The notes beneath the pieces are model-generated. The model was not told where the DNA came from and ran no database searches. It saw only the letters and a program-made list of their open reading frames with translations. From NCBI RefSeq assembly GCF_000621605.1, contig NZ_JHXX01000012.1, positions 57,418 to 121,417 of the forward strand: DNA of 64,000 nt, in the 5' to 3' direction. This DNA comes from Butyrivibrio sp. MC2021 (lineage in GTDB: Bacteria; Bacillota; Clostridia; Lachnospirales; Lachnospiraceae). The translations under genes were made by a program, and so were the position numbers. Below, piece by piece: positions 44,527-52,467 of this stretch. Numbering within the stretch: the stretch's first letter is position 1; every line of letters begins with the position of its first letter.

Positions 44527-44616
44527 CGTCCTTTTTTCTGATTCGGCCGAAACGCAAGAAATTATCACATCCCGGGGAACCTGGAAGCACCAGGAAACAG
44601 TAATTGAGGAGGAACA

Positions 44617-46350
44617 ATGAAGACACTTACAAGTTATGTGCGAAAGCACTGGGCGACCTACACCATGGCTGTGATATTCATGCTCTTTGCCATTGCACTG
44701 GACATGATATATCCGAAAATAACTGAAATTATAGTAAATGAATCCATAGTCGGAAGAGATTTTCACAGGCTTCCCCTTTTCCTTACGCTTATCATTCTTA
44801 TCGGAATCGGACGGAGCATCTTTGGATATTTTAAGGAATTTACTTTTGACAAAAACTGTATAACCATAGGCACAGAGATGAGAAAGGACCTGTTCAATCA
44901 CATTCAGGGCCTGTCTCTGGACTATTTTGACGATACCAACACCGGCGAACTCATGGCCCGTGTGAAGGATGACGTGGACAAGACCTTCCAGATGGTGGGC
45001 ATGGAGGCCATGATGGGCATGGAGGTAATCCTGAACGTGGTTCTTGTTTTATACTTCATGATCTCCATCGATCCGCTCCTGACCATCGTTCCCGTTATCG
45101 CCATGGCAATCTGCGGAACCATCGCCATCGTCATGGAGAAGGAGCTGGACAAGGTCTACGACGAGATCAGTGAGGAGAACGCAACTATCACCACCATCGC
45201 AGAGGAGAACCTGGCAGGCGTCAGAACCGTTAAGGCCTTTTCCAGGGAAAAGATGGAAATTGATAAGTTCATGAAGCACAACAGACACTACTATGAACTC
45301 AACATGAAGGAAGCCAAGGCTGATGCCAGGTATTATCCCATTTTCCAGCTTTCAGCCATGCTCCTTCCCGTTATCTGCGCGGTCCTTGGTGGAATCGCAG
45401 TTGTTAACGGCAAGATGACACTGGGAAGCCTTACAGCGTACATCATCTACAGCCGCAGCTGCACCTGGCCCATGGAGGAGATCGGCTGGATAGTTAACGG
45501 CTTCACCAGCTCTTTTGCCTCTCTTAAGAAGATCAAAAAGATCTACGAGAACCACTCCACTCTGGAGAAAAATGATGACCCTGTGACCCTGCCGGGGATA
45601 AATGGAAGCATTGAGTTTGACCATGTTTCCTTATCCTTCGGAGATAAAGAGGTTCTTAAGGACGTAAGCTTTAGCCTTCCTTCCGGCAAGACCCTGGGAA
45701 TCATGGGTGAGACCGGCTCCGGCAAGTCTACCATCATCAACCTTCTCCAGAGATTCTATGATCCCACCAAGGGTGATATTCGTATCGACGGAGTAAAGAT
45801 CAAGGATATGGAGCTTAGTCAGGTGAGAAGCGCCTCTGCAGTAGTTATGCAGGATTCATTCCTCTTCTCGGATTCCATTGTTGAGAACATCAAGATGGGA
45901 AGAAGAGACGAGATGACAGAAACAGAAATAGAAAGTGCCGCAAGAATGGCTCAGGCCAGCGACTTTATCGAGAAGCTTGAGGATTCCTACGAGACCGTTA
46001 TCGGAGAAAGAGGTGTAGGCCTTTCCGGAGGACAGAAGCAGCGAATCAGCATCGCAAGAGCTATCTCCAAGAAAGCACCGATTCTGGTTCTCGATGATTC
46101 AACCTCAGCCCTTGATATGGAAACAGAGGCGGAGATACAAAAGACCCTGGATACCATCACAGGAGTAACCCGCGTCATCGTTGCCCACAGAATATCCGCT
46201 GTCAGAAATGCGGATGAGATCCTTTTCCTTAAGGACGGGCAGATCGCGGAGAGAGGAACCCACAACCAGCTGATGGCAAAGAGGGGCTTATATTACGACA
46301 CCTACGTGGCACAGTACGGACAGCTTGAAGAAAGGAAGGTGAGTGCGTAA
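44617..46350 (+). CDS. ABC exporter subunit A (degenerate ATPase site)
   Basis: A 577-residue half-transporter: six membrane helices (about 15-300), then an ATPase domain. Walker A is GETGSGKST (about 365-373) and the signature is canonical LSGGQKQR (469-476). Walker B reads ILVLDDSTSALD, so the catalytic Glu is replaced by Asp494. This is the hallmark of the non-catalytic partner in heterodimeric exporters such as BmrCD, LmrCD and TM287/288. ATG 44617 follows GAGGAGGAA. Its stop overlaps the next ATG by one base (TAATG). Substrate class is probably drugs or lipids; unproven. Confidence 0.92.
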   Translation: MKTLTSYVRKHWATYTMAVIFMLFAIALDMIYPKITEIIVNESIVGRDFHRLPLFLTLIILIGIGRSIFGYFKEFTFDKNCITIGTEMRKDLFNHIQGLSLDYFDDTNTGELMARVKDDVDKTFQMVGMEAMMGMEVILNVVLVLYFMISIDPLLTIVPVIAMAICGTIAIVMEKELDKVYDEISEENATITTIAEENLAGVRTVKAFSREKMEIDKFMKHNRHYYELNMKEAKADARYYPIFQLSAMLLPVICAVLGGIAVVNGKMTLGSLTAYIIYSRSCTWPMEEIGWIVNGFTSSFASLKKIKKIYENHSTLEKNDDPVTLPGINGSIEFDHVSLSFGDKEVLKDVSFSLPSGKTLGIMGETGSGKSTIINLLQRFYDPTKGDIRIDGVKIKDMELSQVRSASAVVMQDSFLFSDSIVENIKMGRRDEMTETEIESAARMAQASDFIEKLEDSYETVIGERGVGLSGGQKQRISIARAISKKAPILVLDDSTSALDMETEAEIQKTLDTITGVTRVIVAHRISAVRNADEILFLKDGQIAERGTHNQLMAKRGLYYDTYVAQYGQLEERKVSA

Positions 46351-48131
46351 TGGCAGCTAATTCATTTCGCGAAGACGAAACCATCAAGAACACGGACATG
46401 AAAAAGGTCTTCGTCAGAATGATGGGCTATCTCAAGACTCACATAAAAGAGATAATACCGGTTTTGATCTCACTGGTAGCCTGTGTGCTGATCAATCTGG
46501 TTAGCCCGCTTTTTATGGAATATGCAATAGATGTTCATGTGGCAAACAGAAACATAAAGGGCCTTATGCTGACGGCGGGACTGATAGTCCTTCTTGGCTT
46601 TGTATATGCAGGCTTTGTTAAAATTCGTATTTACTTCATGAGCAGGATTGGAAACAAAATATTACTGGACATCAGACAGGAGCTCTATGAGCACGTTCAG
46701 ACCCTGTCACTGACATTTTTCGACTCAAGACCCACAGGAAAGATCCTCTCAAGGATCATCGGTGATGTTAACTCCCTGAAGGAGGTCATGAACAACACCA
46801 TCACCAATCTGATCCCCAACTTCGTAACGGTTCTTGGAGTTGTGGTGATCATGATGATCAAGGACTGGAAGCTGGCCCTTGGAACCCTTTGCTCCATGCC
46901 TCTTATGCTGGTGAGCATCTTCTGGATCAGGGGTAAAAATCACAAGGGCTGGCAGGATGTAAGAAAGAAGTCCTCCAACTTAAGTGCCTATATCCATGAG
47001 GATATAGCAGGAATTTCCGTGGTTCAGAGTTTTAATGCGGAAAATGAGACCAAGAGTACCTTCCGGGATCTGGCCAACGAGCACAGAGATGCCTATATCA
47101 AGGCCTGCATGTATTCTGATCTCTTCGGACCCGCTATCGACATGAGCTGGGCCATCAGCAGCATGGTGATGTATCTGGTGGCTGTGGTATTTCTTGGTTA
47201 CACCGAGGCCGGCGTGGGCATGATCGTTGCTTTTGCAACCTATGCCAATATGTTCTGGAGACCTATCATGGGCCTTTCAGGATACTATAACCAGCTGGTC
47301 ACAAATATGTCTGCCGCAGAGAGAGTATTTGACCTTCTTGATACCGAGGCGGAGATAGTTGATAAAGAGGGGGCTGAGGAGCTTCCTGAGATAAAGGGAG
47401 AAGTTACCTTCAGAAACGTAGGCTTTACCTATGACGTTGGAACCAAGGAAGAGACCAAGGTTCTCGAGGATGTATCTTTTACAGCCAAGTCCGGAGAGAC
47501 CATCGCCCTTGTGGGCCCCACCGGCGCCGGCAAGACCACCATCGTCAACCTTATCAGCAGGTTCTATGACATTCAGAAGGGCCGCATCCTTATTGACGGA
47601 CATGACCTTTCCGATGTTACTATCGAGAGCCTTCGCCGCCAGATGGGCGTCATGACTCAGGATAACTTCATCTTCAGCGGTACCGTCAGGGAGAACATCC
47701 TTTACGGCAAGCCTGATGCCACCGAGGAGGAGATGATAGCCGCAGCCAAGGCTGTCAATGCCCACGACTTTATCATGAAGCTGGAAAAGGGCTATGACAC
47801 TGAGCTCAAGGAGAGGGGCGCAGGACTTTCCATCGGACAGCGCCAGCTCATCGCTTTTGCAAGGACCATGATCTCAATGCCCAAGATCCTTATTCTGGAC
47901 GAGGCCACCAGCAGCATCGACACCCATACAGAGATGCTGGTGCAGAAGGGCATACAGGCTCTTTTGTCAGGAAGGACAAGCTTCGTTATCGCCCACCGCT
48001 TATCTACTATTAAGAATGCAGACAGGATATTTGTCATCAACAAGGGCGGTATCTTAGAGAGCGGAAGCCATGAGCAGCTCCTTAACAAAAAGGGTGCTTA
48101 TTACGATCTTTACATGGCACAGTTCGCCTGA
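46350..48131 (+). CDS. ABC exporter subunit B (catalytic ATPase site)
   Basis: A 593-residue half-transporter with six helices and an ATPase domain: Walker A GPTGAGKTT, Walker B ILILDEATSSID with the catalytic E518. Its signature is altered to LSIGQRQL (493-500). Together with subunit A this gives one consensus ATP site (B's Walker motifs with A's LSGGQ) and one degenerate site, exactly as in heterodimeric multidrug exporters. It starts at 46350 within TAATG, so it is translated at a fixed ratio with subunit A. Confidence 0.92.
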   Translation: MAANSFREDETIKNTDMKKVFVRMMGYLKTHIKEIIPVLISLVACVLINLVSPLFMEYAIDVHVANRNIKGLMLTAGLIVLLGFVYAGFVKIRIYFMSRIGNKILLDIRQELYEHVQTLSLTFFDSRPTGKILSRIIGDVNSLKEVMNNTITNLIPNFVTVLGVVVIMMIKDWKLALGTLCSMPLMLVSIFWIRGKNHKGWQDVRKKSSNLSAYIHEDIAGISVVQSFNAENETKSTFRDLANEHRDAYIKACMYSDLFGPAIDMSWAISSMVMYLVAVVFLGYTEAGVGMIVAFATYANMFWRPIMGLSGYYNQLVTNMSAAERVFDLLDTEAEIVDKEGAEELPEIKGEVTFRNVGFTYDVGTKEETKVLEDVSFTAKSGETIALVGPTGAGKTTIVNLISRFYDIQKGRILIDGHDLSDVTIESLRRQMGVMTQDNFIFSGTVRENILYGKPDATEEEMIAAAKAVNAHDFIMKLEKGYDTELKERGAGLSIGQRQLIAFARTMISMPKILILDEATSSIDTHTEMLVQKGIQALLSGRTSFVIAHRLSTIKNADRIFVINKGGILESGSHEQLLNKKGAYYDLYMAQFA

Positions 48132-48209
48132 TGGTAGTATAATCTAATGGTAATTGTCAGATTTATCAGACAATTATCTCAAAAATCAGACTAACATGGG
48201 GGACAGCGT

Positions 48210-49133
48210 ATGAATGAGAAAGTAGCAAAGCTCAGGGGGAGCATGGAAAAAAGAATAGTAGGAAAGGAGCAGGTGATAGACAGGCTCGTTATTTCACTGC
48301 TATCCGGCGGCCATGTTCTCTTGGAGGATGTGCCGGGAGTGGGCAAAACCTCCCTGGCCAAGGCACTTTCTGATTCACTGTCCCTTTCTTTTTCAAGGAT
48401 TCAGTGTACACCGGATACAACGCCTTCGGACATAACAGGCTTTTCTGTTTATGATCCCTCCAAGGCATCTTTCAATGTCCTTCCGGGACCCATCGTTAAC
48501 AATATAGTTTTGGCGGATGAGCTGAACAGGACTTCACCCAAGAGCCAGTCTGCGCTTTTGGAGGTAATGGAGGAACACAGGGTAACCATTGACGGCACCC
48601 CTATTCCCGTGCCGGAGCCCTTTATGGTAATAGCAACCCAGAACCCTTCCGAGATGGCAGGAACCTATCCTATCCCGGAATCTCAGATGGACAGATTTAT
48701 GATGAAGCTCTCTGTGGGCTATCCCGATACCGAGGCCTCCATAGATATGACCGGGCGTTTCCTTACCGGGCACCTTCATGAGAAGGTGGAGCCGGTGCTT
48801 TCCGGTGAGGATATCTGCGCCATGAGAGAAGAGGTGGCCGCTGTCACCATCAAGGAGGAGCTTAGGGCCTACGCTGTTAATATAGTGGAAGCCACCAGGA
48901 AAAACGATCAGGTTGCCTGCGGCGCTTCACCGAGGGCCCTTCTTTCCATGATCAGATGCAGTCAGGCCATTGCATATATGGATGACAGGAACTACTGCGT
49001 GCCTGAGGATATCGCCATGGCCGCAGAACTTACACTGCCTCACAGGCTGGTTCTCACCACCGAGGCCAAAATGAGCCGCACCACCAAGGATTTTCTTGTA
49101 AGACAGATTCTTGAGAGGGTGAAGGTATCATGA
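48210..49133 (+). CDS. MoxR-family AAA+ ATPase
   Basis: A 307-residue MoxR-type chaperone ATPase: Walker A VPGVGKTSLAKAL, Walker B IVLADELNRTSPKSQSALLE, sensor 1 MVIATQNPSEMAGTYPIPES, and a C-terminal lid. MoxR proteins act with neighbouring von Willebrand-like or DUF58 proteins in protein assembly or maturation. Its stop overlaps the DUF58 start by four bases (ATGA), so the three-gene unit MoxR-DUF58-transglutaminase is coupled. The client is unknown. Confidence 0.93.
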   Translation: MNEKVAKLRGSMEKRIVGKEQVIDRLVISLLSGGHVLLEDVPGVGKTSLAKALSDSLSLSFSRIQCTPDTTPSDITGFSVYDPSKASFNVLPGPIVNNIVLADELNRTSPKSQSALLEVMEEHRVTIDGTPIPVPEPFMVIATQNPSEMAGTYPIPESQMDRFMMKLSVGYPDTEASIDMTGRFLTGHLHEKVEPVLSGEDICAMREEVAAVTIKEELRAYAVNIVEATRKNDQVACGASPRALLSMIRCSQAIAYMDDRNYCVPEDIAMAAELTLPHRLVLTTEAKMSRTTKDFLVRQILERVKVS

Positions 49134-50200
49134 GTATTTCTTTCAGTAAAAAAGGACTTTTGCTATATCTTTTGATTCTACTGGGAAGCCTGGTCCTTGC
49201 GTCCTTCTACGGAGGGCCGGTTTCCTTTGTGCTGCTGTATGCACTGCTTTTGATGATTCCCATTTCTCTGATCTACATGATAATAAACATTTTTTCTGTC
49301 TCCCTGTACCAGGAGATAGAGGTCCACAAGCTGGCCAAGGGAGATACCCATAACTACAGGGTTCTGGTGGAAAATAGCGGAATTCTCCCAATCCACAACA
49401 TGACCTTCGGCCTTTACCGGGACAGAAGCGAATTTGTGAGCCTCAGGGACGGGGATGAGGTGTCGCTGGATGTCAGGCAGAAGAAGGAAATCTCTTCCGG
49501 CATCAGCTGCAAATACGCCGGGGCCTACAATATCGGAGTGGAGGATCTGTTTTTTACGGATCCCTTCAGGATCATGCGGCTCAAATATCCTGTGCCCTAT
49601 TCCTTCAGAGCCATTGTCAGTCCCAGGATCACCGATATCGCCGATGATTTCCTGGACATAGAGAACATGGTGAACAGCAGCGGTCTTAAGAGCGCAAGGC
49701 TCTTCGAGGAGACCCCGGGAAGTGACATGAGGGCCTACAGAAGCGGCGATCCTCTTTCTGCCATCAACTGGAAGGTTTCCGCTAGGCTCTCGGAGCTTAT
49801 GGTCAGAGTTCCGGACAAACTGGAAAAGCGCACCGTTACGCTGATTCTCCTGGCTGTCAATGTGCCTGAGAGAGAACAGGATACGGAGTTTTTGAAAAAA
49901 AGAGATTACTTCCTGGAATTTGTTGTTTCCGCAGCCTGGCATTTTGGCCAGCAGAGGATTCCTGTGAAGCTGATCTATCCCGCCGGCACAGTGAGGGAGT
50001 CGGTGGTGGATTCGTATGATACGTTCCTTGAGTTTTACAACATTGTGGCTGACGGCATCTTCTACAGCACCGACAGCGACTACGACAAGATGAAAGACAT
50101 TGCGGATTCAAAGGGGGACAACTGGGATGACATGGATATCAGGCTTCTCATCAGAGAAGACAAGGAGCCGGGAGACGATTACTGCACTGTTATCGACTGA
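49130..50200 (+). CDS. DUF58 domain protein
   Basis: A 356-residue protein with two N-terminal membrane helices (about 9-55) and a cytoplasmic part. The DUF58 motif is visible as GSDMRAYRSGDPLSAINWKV at about 200-219. DUF58 proteins carry a vWA-like fold and partner MoxR ATPases. The start overlaps the MoxR stop. The role is inferred from the conserved MoxR-DUF58-transglutaminase trio found in many bacteria. Confidence 0.9.
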   Translation: MSISFSKKGLLLYLLILLGSLVLASFYGGPVSFVLLYALLLMIPISLIYMIINIFSVSLYQEIEVHKLAKGDTHNYRVLVENSGILPIHNMTFGLYRDRSEFVSLRDGDEVSLDVRQKKEISSGISCKYAGAYNIGVEDLFFTDPFRIMRLKYPVPYSFRAIVSPRITDIADDFLDIENMVNSSGLKSARLFEETPGSDMRAYRSGDPLSAINWKVSARLSELMVRVPDKLEKRTVTLILLAVNVPEREQDTEFLKKRDYFLEFVVSAAWHFGQQRIPVKLIYPAGTVRESVVDSYDTFLEFYNIVADGIFYSTDSDYDKMKDIADSKGDNWDDMDIRLLIREDKEPGDDYCTVID

Positions 50201-50213
50201 GCTCAAGATCTGT

Positions 50214-52451
50214 ATGTTCATATTTTCACTGACCTGTGTATGCCTTTGGGGAGCATACCTTGCAAAGGGCGATCTTCGGGAAATGTACGGAAGCGCCTTT
50301 GTTCTTGCTGTGCTTATTTCCTTTGTTTTTTACGGCTGTCTTGAGCACCTTTTCAGAACCTTCACAGGAGGGATCATTTCTGCACTGGTTTCCGTTTTTC
50401 CCTCAGTGGTTCTGTTCTTTCTGGTAAAAGATATTGAGAACTTTCCCTATCTTCAGACTGCGGTTATGGTGGCGGCCCTTCTGAGGCTTTTTACCGATTT
50501 TGTTCCCTTCAGGGAAAAGGTTGTTCTTTTCGGAAGCTTTATTCTTCTGGCGGTGGCTGTTTCTCTGAGGCTCAGTAACGGAGCCTTTTGGCCCGAGGAC
50601 AAGGCGGAGACGGCGGCCTTTGCCTGCCTTGCCATGCTGGTCATGTCAGGGCTTCAGTATCTGATACTTGAAAAGGGAAAAGAGCCCTTCCCCTATGCTT
50701 TCTTTGTGGTGATGGCAGTGGCGGTGGTTCTTTTGCCTGCCAGGGAGGAGCCCATCAACTGGAATCCCGTTATTGATGCAGGGAAAAGATTTGTGCAGAG
50801 AGCGGAGGATGCCTACAGCGATGCATTCTATTTTGCTTCCGGACTTTTTAAGAGCGATGACTTTGCAACAGGCTACAGCAATCTTGGGCTGACCGGAGCA
50901 AGCACTTCCGAAAACAATAATACAGAGCTTTTCTTACGGACGAAAAGTCAGACCTATGTGCTGTTTAAGGACAAGGAAAACGGCAAACTCATGAAGAGAA
51001 GAAGATCTGTTTACCTTGTAGGCGGAAGGGGTGTAGATAAGGAGAGAATTGTGGACCTTCTGACCCTGCTTTATAGGGCGGGAGCCACCAAGGAGCTGAC
51101 GGATGCCTTTTCCCAGAAGACTACCCTGGAGCTTGAGTACGGGTATCTTCGTACCGGGGATGAGATCGCCCCCATGGGCTGTGTTGAGCTTACTTCATCC
51201 GGAAAGCCTGTCCTTCAGGGCAGCAGCGACAGTCCCCATAAAAAGGGCTATACCCTTGATGCCACATATATTGATATCGACTACGGAAGTCCTTATTTTG
51301 TGGATGTAGTCAGAAATGCAGATTCCTACCCCGTTGAAGAGATTTCTTACAAAGAGCTCTGCGATTATGGAAAGAAGATATACACCATCAATCTGGATTA
51401 CATTATTACAGAGGAAGAATATGCAGCCATGACGGGGACTGCCGGAAATGACGCCGAAACCATGGCGCTTTACATTGATACCACAGGCTGTAGTCCTCAG
51501 CTGTCTGACCTTGCCCACAAGCTTACTGATGATCTCGACAACGAATATGATAAATGCAGAATCATAGAGGAGTACCTGAGGCAGTTTCCCTATAATCTGA
51601 ACATGGGAGATGCAGGTGTTTCTGATATGTCAAAGACTGAGGGAATGAGCGAGCTGGCAGAGGTTCTTCTTTTTCAAAAGGGAGAGGGCTACTGCGTCCA
51701 CTACGCTTCAGCCATGACCATGCTCCTTAGGCTTTCGGGGATTCCTGCCAGATGCGATGCAGGATATTCATATCTCTATCCCTTTGAGGAGCAGGAGGAA
51801 TACAGAGTTGAGGCATCAAGAGCCCATACCTGGCCCGAGGCCTATATTGAAGGGGCCGGCTGGATACCTTTTGAACCCACGGGAGCATACCTTTCCGCAG
51901 CGGACAGAACCTGGAACCGTGAGCCGAAACAGGCCCAGTCCGTAGAAGATGTGGGACTGGCAGAAGGCTATCTGGAAGGACTGATGCAGAATATGCCCGA
52001 AATCCAGACAGAGGGCGTCGGTGAAGTTACTGTAGAGCCTGTTGAAAAGGGTATCTTCAGACTTATTACCATTGTGGTGGCAGTTATACTCAGCGTTCTT
52101 TTCCTTTTTCTGGTTCTTCTTATTGGAACCATGCTGGTTAGGGAAGCTCTGTACAAAAGGGCGACCTTCGAGGAGAAGCTTCGCACAGATGTGGAGCTTA
52201 TAAAAAAGGATATAAGAAAGCATTCAGACAGTTTCTTTGACAGGGGACTTTTATCGGATTATGAAAAAAGAGCTCCGGAAGTTTTGAGGCAGCAGATCGG
52301 AGAAATCTTCGGACTCTATTACAGGGCAGAATATGCAGGCCCCGGCAGCAATGCCATATCGGAAGTGGACAGCAGGAAGGCCCTGGAGATCAGAAAAAAA
52401 CTTCATGAAAGCTATAAAAAAGATACCAATAAAAAACGGCGGGGATCATAA
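50214..52451 (+). CDS. Membrane transglutaminase-like protein (TgpA type)
   Basis: About 745 residues. An N-terminal bundle of six to seven helices, an extracytoplasmic domain, a transglutaminase core and a last helix (about 620-645) followed by a cytoplasmic DUF4129-like tail. The core has Cys494 in GEGYCVHYASAMTMLLRLSG, His538 in AHTWPEAY, and FEPTGAY, where the usual Asp is a Glu. The exact start is uncertain: ATG 50214 follows the DUF58 stop by 13 bases but has a weak ribosome binding site, and the frame is open back to 50100. The substrate is unknown; cell-envelope protein processing is likely. Confidence 0.88.
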   Translation: MFIFSLTCVCLWGAYLAKGDLREMYGSAFVLAVLISFVFYGCLEHLFRTFTGGIISALVSVFPSVVLFFLVKDIENFPYLQTAVMVAALLRLFTDFVPFREKVVLFGSFILLAVAVSLRLSNGAFWPEDKAETAAFACLAMLVMSGLQYLILEKGKEPFPYAFFVVMAVAVVLLPAREEPINWNPVIDAGKRFVQRAEDAYSDAFYFASGLFKSDDFATGYSNLGLTGASTSENNNTELFLRTKSQTYVLFKDKENGKLMKRRRSVYLVGGRGVDKERIVDLLTLLYRAGATKELTDAFSQKTTLELEYGYLRTGDEIAPMGCVELTSSGKPVLQGSSDSPHKKGYTLDATYIDIDYGSPYFVDVVRNADSYPVEEISYKELCDYGKKIYTINLDYIITEEEYAAMTGTAGNDAETMALYIDTTGCSPQLSDLAHKLTDDLDNEYDKCRIIEEYLRQFPYNLNMGDAGVSDMSKTEGMSELAEVLLFQKGEGYCVHYASAMTMLLRLSGIPARCDAGYSYLYPFEEQEEYRVEASRAHTWPEAYIEGAGWIPFEPTGAYLSAADRTWNREPKQAQSVEDVGLAEGYLEGLMQNMPEIQTEGVGEVTVEPVEKGIFRLITIVVAVILSVLFLFLVLLIGTMLVREALYKRATFEEKLRTDVELIKKDIRKHSDSFFDRGLLSDYEKRAPEVLRQQIGEIFGLYYRAEYAGPGSNAISEVDSRKALEIRKKLHESYKKDTNKKRRGS

Positions 52452-52467
52452 GATCCCTGCCGTTTTT
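52432..52467. terminator. Bidirectional terminator inside two overlapping gene ends
   Basis: A 16-bp stem with one G-U pair, AAAAACGGCGGGGATC (52432-52447) with GATCCCTGCCGTTTTT (52452-52467), has a 4-base loop. Both flanks give a T run on the outgoing strand. The stop codons of the convergent transglutaminase (52449-52451) and HelD-like (52446-52448) genes lie at the loop. Confidence 0.9.

Larger units (their letters stand above)
44321..44616 (+). promoter_or_regulatory. Attenuator-type leader of the ABC exporter operon
   Basis: This 296-base stretch holds a 24-codon ORF (44371-44445), a terminator (44486-44526) and a short hairpin (CCTGG-AAGCA-CCAGG) before the ABC start. CGAGGTAAGG (44357-44366), the ORF's ribosome binding site, can pair with 44417-44426 inside the ORF, so translation and folding compete. 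Ribosome-mediated attenuation, as in the B. subtilis bmrB-bmrCD leader, is the inferred mechanism. Confidence 0.65.

Noticed and set aside
49178..49942. 254-residue minus-strand ORF inside the DUF58 gene
   Set aside because: Antisense to a gene with clear family motifs and coupled start; no initiation site.
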